Source: Chloroflexota bacterium (GTDB lineage Bacteria > Chloroflexota > Anaerolineae > UBA7937 > B3-Chlor). From it: a stretch of 64,000 nucleotides of DNA. The notes under the pieces are model-generated. The model saw nothing but the letters and a program-made list of their open reading frames with translations. It did no database searches and was not told the origin of the DNA. Of this stretch, positions 34,951 through 43,704 are shown one piece after another (position 1 is the stretch's first letter; every line of letters begins with the position of its first letter). The translations under genes were made by a program, and so were the position numbers. Location: NCBI GenBank assembly GCA_030603665.1, contig JAUVXJ010000016.1:19427-83426 (forward strand), read 5' to 3'.

Positions 34951-36198
34951 ATGTCTGAGAAGAAGTTGCTGCGCAAGCGTATAGAGGCGTCGAAACAGCT
35001 CAACGATCTGATGCGGGACTATTTCTACAGGATGGACCGTGTCTCGAAAGGCGAGGAGGAGGGGAAGATCGCGTGGTGTACCAGCGTGGGTCCCGCGGAG
35101 CTGCTGAGCGCATTCGGATTCCAGATACACTACCCCGAGAACCATGGAGCGATGCTGGGCTCCACCCGGCTGGCCATGGAGTACATACCGGTGGCCAACG
35201 CCATGGGCTACTCGCCCGAGATTTGCTCCTACCTTACCAGCGACGTGGGCAGCTATCTCAAAGGAGAGACGCCTCTCTCCAAGGCCTATCCGGGCATCGA
35301 GAGCGTGCCCAGGCCCGACGTACTGGCCTACAACACCAACCAGTGCCGAGATGTTAGGGAGTGGTTAGAGTACTATGCAAAGGAGTTCGATGTGCCGGTG
35401 GTTGGTATCAACCCTCCACACGGCATGGCGGAGGTCTTGCCTGGCCACATCGACGACGTAGTACAGCAGTTGAAGGATCTAATCCCCACGTTGGAGAAGG
35501 CGAGCGGTGAGACGTTCGACATAGACAGGTTCAGGGAGAGCATGCGTCTCTCGCGGGAGTGTAGCGAGCTTTGGGGAGACGTGCTCGGCCTGGCGCAGAA
35601 TGTGCCGTCCCCTTGGACCTTCTTCGACGGCTGCATTCACATGGGGCCGGCCGTCTGTCTGCGAGCCACCCAGGAGCCAATAGACTACTATCGAGCGCTC
35701 AAGGAAGAGCTGGAGCAAAGGGTCGCAGATGGAGTAGCCGCTGTCGAGGGTGAGCATCTCCGCATCTACTGGGAGGGGATGCCCATCTGGGGCAAGCTGC
35801 GGGCCTTGTCGGAGCAGTTCTCTGAACTGAACGCCTGCGTGGTCGTGTCAACCTACTGCAATAGCTGGATCTTCAGCGCTTTCGATGAGACGAGGCCCTT
35901 CGAGAGCATGGCACAGGCCTACACCGAGCTTTTCATCAATCGCAGTGAGCCACACAAACAAACCCACATGGAGCGGATGGTCAGGGAATACAAGGTTGAC
36001 GGGATAGTATTCCACGATGCCAAGACCTGCCCCAACAACTCCAATTCCAGGTATGGCATGCCTCAGAGGTTGGAGGAGGAACTGGGGATTCCCACACTCG
36101 TCATCGATGCAGACCTCAACGACCTGCGGATGTACTCTGAAGAAACCACCAGGACCAATATCGAGGCCTTCATCGAACAGTTGGAAGAGAACAAGTAG
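34951..36198 (+). CDS. Benzoyl-CoA reductase subunit B-type protein (2-hydroxyacyl-CoA dehydratase family)
   Basis: A 415-residue member of the FldB/HgdB/BcrB family, whose subunits hold the Fe-S active site for ATP-driven Birch-like reduction of benzoyl-CoA or dehydration of 2-hydroxyacyl-CoAs. Candidate cluster cysteines include CTSVGPAELL (about residue 43), NQCRDVREW (about 131) and FHDAKTCPNNSNSRYGMPQR (about 354-373). The last motif I associate with BcrB/BadE/BzdO. Known BcrABCD enzymes need a second, BcrC-type subunit and two ATPase subunits, but only this one and one activase are present. A homodimeric reductase (as in double-cubane proteins) or a partner elsewhere are both possible. 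Confidence 0.82.
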   Translation: MSEKKLLRKRIEASKQLNDLMRDYFYRMDRVSKGEEEGKIAWCTSVGPAELLSAFGFQIHYPENHGAMLGSTRLAMEYIPVANAMGYSPEICSYLTSDVGSYLKGETPLSKAYPGIESVPRPDVLAYNTNQCRDVREWLEYYAKEFDVPVVGINPPHGMAEVLPGHIDDVVQQLKDLIPTLEKASGETFDIDRFRESMRLSRECSELWGDVLGLAQNVPSPWTFFDGCIHMGPAVCLRATQEPIDYYRALKEELEQRVADGVAAVEGEHLRIYWEGMPIWGKLRALSEQFSELNACVVVSTYCNSWIFSAFDETRPFESMAQAYTELFINRSEPHKQTHMERMVREYKVDGIVFHDAKTCPNNSNSRYGMPQRLEEELGIPTLVIDADLNDLRMYSEETTRTNIEAFIEQLEENK

Positions 36199-36220
36199 AT
36201 CCTGTGCAAGGAGAGCTAGG

Positions 36221-37042
36221 CTGAACGCGAGGTACTTCGGCGGCCTCGATTGCGGAACTACTACGACCAAGGCCGTAATCATAGATGAGGCGCGGTCCAT
36301 CCTGGGCAGTCACGTGCGCCGGTCGGGCGCCAATCTTCTGGGGTCCGCCGAGACGGCACTGATGGAGGCACTGAAGCTTGCCGGGCTACAGAGGGAGGAC
36401 GTGGGATCGGTGGTGGCCACCGGTTTTGGCCGGCGTAGCGTATCCTTCGCGGGGTCGATCAAGACCGAGATCAGTTGCCATTCCACGGGTTGCCATTACT
36501 ACTACCCCGAGGAGATCACCGTGATAGACATCGGTGGTCAGGACAACAAGGTGGTGAAGTTGAATGCCTCGGGCCGAAAGACCAGCTTCAAGATGAACCG
36601 CAAGTGCGCGGCCGGCACCGGGGCTTTCCTGGAAGAGATGGCTTACAAGCTGGACGTCCCCATGAGCGAGCTGGAGGGTCTGGCAAGGAAGTCAGCCACA
36701 GGGACGGAGTTGGGCAGCTTCTGCACGGTGTTCACGGCCACCGAAGTCCTTGATAGGATCAGGGGTGGAGAGCAGCTGGAGGATATCATCAGAGGCCTGT
36801 TCAATTCCGTGGCCAAGCGCATCTTGGAGATGGATAGGCTGACGGGTCGAGTGATCATCAGTGGGGGGGTAGTGGCCCACAACCCCATTGTGGCCGAGAT
36901 CATCAGCGAGCGGGCCGGTGTGAACGTGGAGATCGCGCCGCATCCTCAGGAGATGGGAGCTTTTGGAGCGGCGCTGTACGCGGCGGAATCGCAAACAATT
37001 CAACATCAAGAAGACAACCAATTATCAGTAGCTAGGAGGTAA
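36221..37042 (+). CDS. BcrA/BcrD/BadF/BadG-type ATPase activase
   Basis: A 273-residue ASKHA ATPase that passes one electron from ferredoxin to its partner at the cost of ATP. Motifs are YFGGLDCGTTTTKAVIID (residues 5-22), ITVIDIGGQDNKVV, KCAAGTGAFLEEMA with C129, and SFCTVF with C168; the two cysteines from each monomer bridge one 4Fe-4S cluster across the dimer. The frame has no ATG, GTG or TTG at the expected place. CTG 36221 has AAGGAG seven bases ahead and gives the usual N-terminus, so a rare CUG start is proposed. It lies 22 bases after the reductase subunit and 7 before the dehydrogenase gene. Confidence 0.87.
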   Translation: MNARYFGGLDCGTTTTKAVIIDEARSILGSHVRRSGANLLGSAETALMEALKLAGLQREDVGSVVATGFGRRSVSFAGSIKTEISCHSTGCHYYYPEEITVIDIGGQDNKVVKLNASGRKTSFKMNRKCAAGTGAFLEEMAYKLDVPMSELEGLARKSATGTELGSFCTVFTATEVLDRIRGGEQLEDIIRGLFNSVAKRILEMDRLTGRVIISGGVVAHNPIVAEIISERAGVNVEIAPHPQEMGAFGAALYAAESQTIQHQEDNQLSVARR

Positions 37043-37049
37043 GGAGCGA

Positions 37050-38159
37050 ATGACGACAGTGCCGGACAAGATTCAGACCTGGCAAATGGTGCAGCCCACC
37101 GTGAAGGACAGAGAGACAGGGGAGATCACGCCTGGCAAACTGGAGAGGACGAGTATCCCGGTTCCCGAGTTGCAGCCAGGCGAGGTGTTGGTAGAGATCG
37201 CCGGGTGTGGCGTATGTCACACCGACCTGGGCTATTTCTACGACGGCGTCCCCACGGTCACCAAGGCGCCGCTGACGTTGGGCCACGAGATCAGCGGCGT
37301 GGTAGTGGCTGGCGAGAAGGATTGGATTGGCAAGGAGGTGATCATTCCTGCTGTCATGCCCTGCCGGAGCTGCCCGATCTGCGACATGGACCGCGGCAAT
37401 AGGTGTCTGGCGCAGAAGATGCCGGGCAATAGCCTGGATATCTACGGTGGCTTCTCGAGCCACATCCCGGTCCCGGCTGAGGATCTGTGCCTGGTCGAAG
37501 ACCGGAAGGGTATGCCGCTGGAGTGGCTGGCTGTGGTCGCAGACGCGGTGACGAGCCCTTATCAGGCTGCGGTTCGTGCGGATGTGCAGGAAGGTGACAG
37601 GTGCATTGTCCTGGGAGTGACTGGCGGCCTCGGTGTGTTCATGTCGCAAGTCCTGAAGGCGATGGGAGCAGAGGTCGTTGTCGGCATCGCCCGTCATCCC
37701 GACAAGCTGGAGAGGGCGCTGGAGTTCGGGACAGACTACGTGATCAACTCTACCGACAAGAGCCCCAAAGACATCCGCAATGAGTTCCGTGGCCTCTGCA
37801 AGGAGAACGGGCTGCCCTCCAACTGGGGTTGGAAGATTTTCGAGCTGACTGGAGCCAAGCCCGCCCAGGATATCGCTCTTGCACTTCTCGGCTTCGTCGG
37901 CAAGCTGGTGTGGGTGGGATTCTCGATCAACAAGAACGAGTACTCGCTGTCCCGTCTGATGGCCTTTGATGCCGAGATCATCGGCTCCTGGGGATGCCTG
38001 CCGGAGTACTACCCCACGGTCCTGGAGATGGTACTGGATGGCCGGGTGCAGCTGGAACCTTTCGTCGAGACTCGCCCCATGAGCCAGATTGAAGCCGTGT
38101 TCGAGGAGGCTCACAGCACGACTCTGATGCGGAGGATCGTTCTGACACCGGACTTCTAG
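37050..38159 (+). CDS. had: 6-hydroxycyclohex-1-ene-1-carbonyl-CoA dehydrogenase
   Basis: A 369-residue zinc-type alcohol dehydrogenase of the length and sequence I know for Had/BamQ, which oxidises 6-hydroxycyclohexenecarbonyl-CoA with NAD before ring opening. The catalytic zinc ligand CGVCHTD (about residues 53-59) and GHEISG follow the family pattern. The structural zinc loop is CRSCPICDMDRGNRC (about 108-122). The Rossmann segment is VLGVTGGLGVFMSQVLKAMGA. ATG follows TAGGAGGTAAGGAG. Product and substrate fit exactly between the hydratase at 22754 and the hydrolase at 28308. It closes the operon begun near 31.5 kb. Confidence 0.9.
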   Translation: MTTVPDKIQTWQMVQPTVKDRETGEITPGKLERTSIPVPELQPGEVLVEIAGCGVCHTDLGYFYDGVPTVTKAPLTLGHEISGVVVAGEKDWIGKEVIIPAVMPCRSCPICDMDRGNRCLAQKMPGNSLDIYGGFSSHIPVPAEDLCLVEDRKGMPLEWLAVVADAVTSPYQAAVRADVQEGDRCIVLGVTGGLGVFMSQVLKAMGAEVVVGIARHPDKLERALEFGTDYVINSTDKSPKDIRNEFRGLCKENGLPSNWGWKIFELTGAKPAQDIALALLGFVGKLVWVGFSINKNEYSLSRLMAFDAEIIGSWGCLPEYYPTVLEMVLDGRVQLEPFVETRPMSQIEAVFEEAHSTTLMRRIVLTPDF

Positions 38160-38186
38160 AGCGGCGCTCTGCAAAGCGAGGAGCAC

Positions 38187-38215
38187 TTGAAAAAGGGTAG
38201 GGCGTGGTGTATAAT
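38187..38215 (+). promoter_or_regulatory. Promoter of the ABC importer operon
   Basis: TTGAAA (38187-38192) and TATAAT (38210-38215) with 17-base spacing, leaving a leader of about 185 nucleotides before the lipoprotein gene. The leader has no recognised riboswitch. Confidence 0.75.
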
Positions 38216-38405
38216 CCGCCCGCAATCCCTGCGGACGATACCGTAACTGGTAGGAATGTGGGGCAAGTTTCAAGACTAGCTGGTTGCTAAGTCCGTTGTG
38301 GGAGGCGTCATTGTATGGAAAGGAGGTGGCGGAGCGGGAAGCAGACAACACTGGCAAGAATTGGGTAGGTCGAATTGTCGTGCTGATCACAAAGGAGGGA
38401 AAGAA

Positions 38406-39701
38406 GTGAAGAAGATCGCCTTTGCCGCACTGACCATGATCGCCCTGTTGGCGCTGATCGTCTCGGGTTGCGGGGCGCCTGCGCCGCCTCCGGAGCCGAC
38501 CACGCCTCCACCTCCCCCGGAGGACACGCCGGTTCCCGAGCCCACGGAGCCGCCGCCACCGGTGGAGGGAACACCGTACAAGCTGGGCTTCTGTGCTGCT
38601 GCGACGGGTGGTGGGTCCAGTCTGGGTATGCCCGAGCGCAACACCGCAGAGATGATCAAGGCGCAGTTGGAAGAGGCCGGTGGTGTCGTTGGCCCTGACG
38701 GCCTTCCCCACGCCGTAGAGATGATCATCTACGACACCGAGAGCACGCCGGACGTTGCATCCAGCGTGGTCACCCGGTTGATCGAGGAAGATGAGGTGGA
38801 TGCCATCGTTTGTGGCACCCTGAGCGGCAACAGCCTAGCCATAGTGCCGCTGATAGAGGAGGCCGAGGTTCCGCTTGTGTCCATGGCTTCGGCCCGCTCC
38901 ATCATCATGAACCCCGAGACCGGCGAGACCTACGAGTGGGCCTTCAAGACACCGCAGGAGAACTTCCACTCCGGCATCTGGCAGGCTGAGTATGCGGAGG
39001 CCATGGGCTGGACGACGGTGTGCGACCTGTACGAGAACACCGGCTACGGCCAGGACTGCCTCGCTCAGACGACTGCCGCCATGGAGGAGAAGGGCATCGA
39101 AGTGGTGTACACTGACAGCTTCGAGCGGACGGACACCGAGTTCCCGCAAATGGCTGGCGTCACAGGAGCCGGCTGCGATGCCTTGATCGTGGGGAGCATT
39201 CCCCCTGGAGCTTCCATGGCGACGGTGGCCTCTCGAGAGGTTGCGCCGGACTTGCCGGTGGTCCAGGGACACGGCGTCTGCAACTTCACCTACATCGAGC
39301 TGGCTGGCGACGCCGCTGAGGGTGTGGTGTTCCCGTGCGGCAAGCTGATGTTCGCCGACCTGCTGGCTGACGACGACCCGCAGAAGGAGTTCTTGCTCCA
39401 GTACATCGCGGACTACACCGAGTTCACCAACGGTGAGCCCATCGACACCTTCGGTGGCCACGCGATGGACGCTCTGACCTGGGTTGTCGAGGCCATGGGG
39501 AGCCTGGAGGAAGGGCTCACCCTGGAGGAGAGAAGGGCTGCCGTCCGGGATTACATCGAGACCGAGATCACGGATTGGCCCGGGACTGGCGGCGTGTTCA
39601 ACATCACTCCGAACGATCACTTGGGGCTGCCGTATACGGCTCTAGGGTTCGTGAAAGTGGAGGGTGGTACCTGGGAGTACTTCCCGCCCGAGGAGTGGTA
39701 G
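38406..39701 (+). CDS. Liv-type ABC transporter substrate-binding lipoprotein
   Basis: A 431-residue periplasmic-binding lipoprotein. The frame opens at 38298, but GTG 38406 follows AAAGGAGGG and begins a proper lipoprotein signal: KKIAFAALTMIALLALIVSG then Cys (lipobox LIVSGC). A Pro/Glu/Thr-rich tether (about residues 25-55) leads to the binding domain, a type I fold as in LivJ/LivK and in aromatic-acid receptors such as HbaE (YKLGFCAAATGGGSSLGMPE). It captures the substrate for the permease below. An aromatic carboxylate is inferred from the neighbours; branched-chain amino acids remain possible. Confidence 0.88.
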   Translation: MKKIAFAALTMIALLALIVSGCGAPAPPPEPTTPPPPPEDTPVPEPTEPPPPVEGTPYKLGFCAAATGGGSSLGMPERNTAEMIKAQLEEAGGVVGPDGLPHAVEMIIYDTESTPDVASSVVTRLIEEDEVDAIVCGTLSGNSLAIVPLIEEAEVPLVSMASARSIIMNPETGETYEWAFKTPQENFHSGIWQAEYAEAMGWTTVCDLYENTGYGQDCLAQTTAAMEEKGIEVVYTDSFERTDTEFPQMAGVTGAGCDALIVGSIPPGASMATVASREVAPDLPVVQGHGVCNFTYIELAGDAAEGVVFPCGKLMFADLLADDDPQKEFLLQYIADYTEFTNGEPIDTFGGHAMDALTWVVEAMGSLEEGLTLEERRAAVRDYIETEITDWPGTGGVFNITPNDHLGLPYTALGFVKVEGGTWEYFPPEEW

Positions 39702-39714
39702 GAACGTTCTTCAG

Positions 39715-39753
39715 GATGGGGGCCTGGGGCGTGTGCCCCGGCCCCCATCTTTT
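39715..39753 (+). terminator. Intrinsic terminator or attenuator between receptor and permease genes
   Basis: GATGGGGGCC (39715-39724) pairs with GGCCCCCATC (39740-39749), with an inner GGGGC/GCCCC stem, then TTTT. It lies 13 bases past the receptor stop and 30 before the permease start. It should let the receptor be made in excess over the membrane parts, as is common for binding-protein operons. Confidence 0.78.
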
Positions 39754-39782
39754 CCTGGGCAAGCTGGAATCGAGGAAACACC

Positions 39783-40796
39783 ATGCAGCGACTCTCCCGT
39801 AGCAGGTCAGCAAGAATCGCTTCTACAGTGGCTGCCATGCTGGTGCTGGTGGCCATTATTCTGTACCTGGGTCACGCAAAGGGCTTCGGGCCCGTCCAGT
39901 ACGTGCAACTGATACTGGATGGGATCCGCGGCGGGAGCATCTACGCCCTCATCGCACTTGGTTTTGTGGTTGTCTTCAACGTGACGGGAATCATCAATTT
40001 CGCTCAGGGCGGCTTTGTCATGTCCGGGGCCATGCTGGCGGTGTCGTTCAACCAGCTCGCCCTGCCCATAGACCCCAGGATGAAGCTAGCTCTGGCGGTG
40101 ATCTTCGGAGTTGTCGTTACGACCATTGTGGGGGCTCTGGTGGAGAGATTGAGCATCTTCCCAGCTCGGCACAGTCCCATTCTCACCCTGATCATCATCA
40201 CCGTTGGAGTCTTCATCTTCATGCAGGGTATCGCTCTGCTGATCTGGGGTGCTGATCCCTACTATCTACCTGCCTTCACGACTCTGGCTCTGGAAGACCA
40301 CATTATCCGTATTGGCGGTGTGATGATCAAAGCCCAGAGCATCTGGATCTGGGCCACCGTTGCTGTGGTGCTGGTGGCGCTTGCCTTCTTCTTCGAACGC
40401 ACGCTTCTGGGGAAGGCGCTACGGGCCTGTTCGATCAACCGCAGGGCTGCCGAACTGATGGGCATCAATCCCAGCCGCATGTCCTTGATGGCCTTCGCTA
40501 TGGCTGCTGCCCTGGGTGCCATAGGAGGCATCGTCCTCGCCCCCGCTACGCGACCGATGTATGACATGGGTCTCAGGCTGGGCCTGAAGGGCTTCGTTGC
40601 GGCCATCATGGGGGGCATGATCAGTTCTCCGGGTGCCGTTGTGGGCGGAGTCCTGCTGGGAGTGTTGGAGAACGTCGGAGCTGGTGTGACCAAGGCTGGC
40701 TTCAAGGACATCTTCGCCTTCATCATCCTGATCCTGATTCTCCTTTTCAGGCCGAAGGGCATCATAGGCGGAGGAGAGCGGGGCGTCGAGGAGTAG
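39783..40796 (+). CDS. livH: Branched-chain-type ABC permease LivH-like
   Basis: A 337-residue LivH-family permease, about eight membrane helices. Typical segments are GGSIYALIALGFVVVFNVTGIINFAQGG (start near residue 49, given here in family terms), LLGKALRACSINRRAAELMGI (the loop meeting the ATPase) and GGMISSPGAVVGGVLLGVLE. With LivM it forms the channel of an importer driven by LivG and LivF. It follows the attenuator and is 10 bases before livM. Confidence 0.92.
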   Translation: MQRLSRSRSARIASTVAAMLVLVAIILYLGHAKGFGPVQYVQLILDGIRGGSIYALIALGFVVVFNVTGIINFAQGGFVMSGAMLAVSFNQLALPIDPRMKLALAVIFGVVVTTIVGALVERLSIFPARHSPILTLIIITVGVFIFMQGIALLIWGADPYYLPAFTTLALEDHIIRIGGVMIKAQSIWIWATVAVVLVALAFFFERTLLGKALRACSINRRAAELMGINPSRMSLMAFAMAAALGAIGGIVLAPATRPMYDMGLRLGLKGFVAAIMGGMISSPGAVVGGVLLGVLENVGAGVTKAGFKDIFAFIILILILLFRPKGIIGGGERGVEE

Positions 40797-40806
40797 CGGG
40801 AGGTAG

Positions 40807-41946
40807 ATGGGGATGCAGAAGGACGGCTGGAGACGCCACCAGGTCAGCATCGGCATAGGGGTGTTCGCCATCATAATCATCATGCTAGGCTGGATCGAGA
40901 CTGTGCAACCGGGGGGTTTCAAGTTCGCGGACATCACCGGGGGCATAGTCACTTTTGACACCTTGGTCCGCGTGGGCATCCTGACCATTGTCGTGGTAGG
41001 GCTCAACCTGTTGATGGGTCATGCGGGACAGATCTCTTTGGGTCAAGCTGGCTTCTACGCCATAGGTGCGTATGTCTCGGCGATCATGACCACCAGGGCG
41101 GTGAATCGAGGCATCAACGTTTTCTTTCCGGGCGCGGTTCCCCAGGATTGGTGGTGGTGGCCCTGGCTGATGATTCTGGCTGGAATGGTGATCACGGGGA
41201 CCATCGCCTATCTCATCGGCAAGCCTATCCTAAGGCTCAAGGGACACTATTTGGCCATGGGCACCCTGGGCGTAGGCCTCATCATCTATATTCTCTTCAG
41301 GGAAGGCAGCACATTCACGGGCGCTTTCGACGGCATCGCCAGTGTTCCTCGTTTGGCCATCGGCAGCTTCGAGATCTGGCCCAGGGAGAGGTACTATTTC
41401 CTAGTTTGGGCTGTGGCCTTGACTGTGATGTGGCTCTCACTGAATCTCGTGAACTCGCGAGTGGGCCGTGCCTTGCGCGCCATCGAAGGGAGCGAGTTGG
41501 CGGCCCAAACCATGGGCGTGGATATCGAGAAGTTCAAACTGCAGGTGTTCGTCCTGAGCACAGTCTTCGCCAGCATCGCTGGGAGCCTGTACGCTCACTA
41601 TCAGACACTGGTCAACCCGGCGCCTTTCGGGTTCGTAGGATCTCTCGACCTGGTCATCATGGCCGCGTTGGGAGGGTTGGCCAGCATCTGGGGAGCTCCC
41701 TTTGGGGTTGCGATCATCTTCGTGATCAAGGAAGTACTGCGCACGAGACTCCACGATTTTCTGCACGGCGCGGGCGGCGAACACGAGATCATCGTTTTTG
41801 GAGCCCTGCTGGTGTTGATCATGATCTTCATGCCCAAAGGCCTGAGCTATGGTGTGACAAGGGCGGTTGCCTGGTTTGGGGAGCAATGGCTTGCCCGTCG
41901 AGGAGACGGAGAAGACATCGAATCTCAAGTTGGGCAAGTAGCCTGA
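40807..41946 (+). CDS. livM: Branched-chain-type ABC permease LivM-like
   Basis: A 379-residue LivM-family permease. The family core GLNLLMGHAGQISLGQAGF starts near residue 68, with KGHYLAMGTLGVGLIIY and the ATPase-contact loop SRVGRALRAIEGSELAAQTMG further on, and GGLASIWGAPFG near the C-terminus. It pairs with the LivH-like protein. The C-terminal 30 residues after the last helix are charged and cytoplasmic. Confidence 0.92.
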   Translation: MGMQKDGWRRHQVSIGIGVFAIIIIMLGWIETVQPGGFKFADITGGIVTFDTLVRVGILTIVVVGLNLLMGHAGQISLGQAGFYAIGAYVSAIMTTRAVNRGINVFFPGAVPQDWWWWPWLMILAGMVITGTIAYLIGKPILRLKGHYLAMGTLGVGLIIYILFREGSTFTGAFDGIASVPRLAIGSFEIWPRERYYFLVWAVALTVMWLSLNLVNSRVGRALRAIEGSELAAQTMGVDIEKFKLQVFVLSTVFASIAGSLYAHYQTLVNPAPFGFVGSLDLVIMAALGGLASIWGAPFGVAIIFVIKEVLRTRLHDFLHGAGGEHEIIVFGALLVLIMIFMPKGLSYGVTRAVAWFGEQWLARRGDGEDIESQVGQVA

Positions 41947-42017
41947 TGGAAGTTCGATTCTTGCGCAGGCGCTGGTGAGGTTCGCCTTCACCGACGAGGT
42001 GTGTCACGGGGGGAGAG

Positions 42018-42800
42018 GTGGCTGAGAACGCGATTCTGGCAGTGGGGGGACTGAGAAAGGAGTTCGGCGGTTTGCTGGCCGTGGACGACGTCTCTTTCGA
42101 TGTCAAGGATGGCGAGATATTCTCCATCATTGGCCCAAACGGGGCGGGAAAGACCACTATCTTCAATCTCGTCTCTGGTGTTCTGCCTTCGACGAGCGGC
42201 GAGATCAGCTTCGAGGGCAGGGAGATCAACGGCCTGAAACCCCACGTGATTGCGGGCCTGGGTTTGTCCCGAACGTTCCAGAACCTGCAGGTCTTCAACA
42301 ACATGAGCGTGCTGGAGAACGTGATGGTAGGTCGGCACCTCCAGAGCAGGTACGGGATGATCAGCGCGAGCCTGCGGTTGCCGGGAGGACAGCGAGAAGA
42401 CAGGGAGATTGCAGGCGCGGCCATGGAGTACTTGGCTTTCGTGGGTCTGGACTCTGAGGCTGCCATGGGTGCCTCGAGCCTGCCCTTCGGCAGGCAGCGC
42501 ATGCTGGAGATCGCCCGCGCCATGGCCACGGAGCCGAAGCTGCTGATGCTGGATGAACCGGGAGCTGGCCTAAACAGGCCTGAGAAGGAGGCTCTGGAGG
42601 ATCTGGTGCGCCGGATTCGCGACCGCGGCATCACGGTTGTCCTTGTCGAACATGACATGGCCTTTGTGATGGGCATCGCTGAGCGCATAATCGTGCTTGA
42701 CTATGGTGAGAAGATAGCCGAGGGCACTCCGGACGAGGTGCAGCAGGACCCCAAAGTCATCGCCGCCTATCTCGGCGATGAGGTGACGCACCTGCTCTGA
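42018..42800 (+). CDS. livG: ABC ATP-binding protein LivG-like
   Basis: A 260-residue ATPase starting at GTG. Walker A is GPNGAGKTT (about residues 39-47), the signature appears as SLPFGRQRMLEIARA, a variant of LSGGQ usual in LivG proteins, Walker B is LLMLDEPGAGL, and the switch His is in VVLVEHDM. The LivG-specific long insert between Q-loop and signature (NVMVGRHLQSRYG) is present. It powers the importer with LivF. Confidence 0.93.
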   Translation: MAENAILAVGGLRKEFGGLLAVDDVSFDVKDGEIFSIIGPNGAGKTTIFNLVSGVLPSTSGEISFEGREINGLKPHVIAGLGLSRTFQNLQVFNNMSVLENVMVGRHLQSRYGMISASLRLPGGQREDREIAGAAMEYLAFVGLDSEAAMGASSLPFGRQRMLEIARAMATEPKLLMLDEPGAGLNRPEKEALEDLVRRIRDRGITVVLVEHDMAFVMGIAERIIVLDYGEKIAEGTPDEVQQDPKVIAAYLGDEVTHLL

Positions 42801-42867
42801 GTGGCTTTCAGTGATCGGGCGCCGCGGCCCGTAGTCAGGGCTGCGCTAGACATTGGAGAGGTAGGGG

Positions 42868-43593
42868 ATGCTGCTGGAGATCAGGGACATCAACACCTAC
42901 TACGGGAACATCCATGCCTTGAAGGGTGTCTCGCTTCATGTCGACCAGGGGGAGATCGTGGCGGTCATCGGAGGGAACGGTGCCGGGAAGACGACTCTTC
43001 TCAACACCATCTCTGGCGTTATGCATTCCAGAACGGGGGAGATTCTGTTCAAAGATCAGCCGATTAGCAGGCTGTCTCCTGACAAGGTGGTTCGCGTAGG
43101 AATCAGCCAGGTGCCTGAGAGGCGGCAGGTGTTCTCCACCCTGAACGTACTGGACAACTTGTTGTTGGGCGCATATCTCCGCCACGGCAGCGTTGGCAAA
43201 GATCAAATCCGGAGGGATCTCGATTTCGTGTTCGAGATCTTCCCCATTCTGAAAGGGCGACAGAAGCAGATGGGGGGCACACTTTCCGGAGGAGAGCAGC
43301 AGATGCTGGCCGTGGGTAGAGGACTAATGGCCAAGCCAGAACTCCTGCTGCTAGATGAGCCTTCGCTGGGACTGGCCCCGTTGCTGGTCCGGGAGATATT
43401 CAGGGTTGCTGGCGAACTGCGGGAGCACGGAACCACAATCCTGTTGGTGGAGCAGAACGCGAGAGCTGCACTGCATCTGGCTGACCGGGGCTATGTGATG
43501 GAGACGGGCGAGGTTGTCCTGGAGGGGCGGTCAGAGGAACTGCTGGGCGACGAGCGCGTGCAGGAGGCGTATCTGGGGGCCGTGGGATCTTGA
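42868..43593 (+). CDS. livF: ABC ATP-binding protein LivF-like
   Basis: A 241-residue ATPase. It has Walker A GGNGAGKTTLLN (about residues 35-46), the signature LSGGEQQMLAVGR, Walker B ELLLLDEPSLGLAP and VPERRQVFSTLNV after the Q-loop, all typical of LivF. It completes the receptor-H-M-G-F set; the gene order is the usual one. The 67-base gap from livG holds no promoter I can see. Confidence 0.93.
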   Translation: MLLEIRDINTYYGNIHALKGVSLHVDQGEIVAVIGGNGAGKTTLLNTISGVMHSRTGEILFKDQPISRLSPDKVVRVGISQVPERRQVFSTLNVLDNLLLGAYLRHGSVGKDQIRRDLDFVFEIFPILKGRQKQMGGTLSGGEQQMLAVGRGLMAKPELLLLDEPSLGLAPLLVREIFRVAGELREHGTTILLVEQNARAALHLADRGYVMETGEVVLEGRSEELLGDERVQEAYLGAVGS

Positions 43594-43644
43594 GGGGCCT
43601 GGAGACAACCCCTTCGAGGTGTTGTGTGATGCTGGTTGTTCGGA

Positions 43645-43672
43645 ACGTGCCGCCAATGGCTTGGCGGCACGT
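43645..43672. other. Strong hairpin between importer and IOR genes
   Basis: ACGTGCCGCCA and TGGCGGCACGT form an 11-bp perfect stem with a 6-base loop, 52 bases past livF and 33 before the next ATG. No T-run follows, so it is more likely an mRNA processing or stability element, or a rho-assisted stop, than an intrinsic terminator. Confidence 0.5.
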
Positions 43673-43704
43673 GTGAGAGCTGTAGTAGGGAATGGAGGTT
43701 TCCG

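Noticed and set aside
33817..35145. Minus-strand 442-codon frame
   Set aside because: It covers the CCG part of the FAD/Fe-S gene and the start of the BcrB-like gene on the other strand; no protein features.
37032..38711. Minus-strand 559-codon frame
   Set aside because: It lies across had and the receptor gene, which have strong family motifs; the opposite frame has none.
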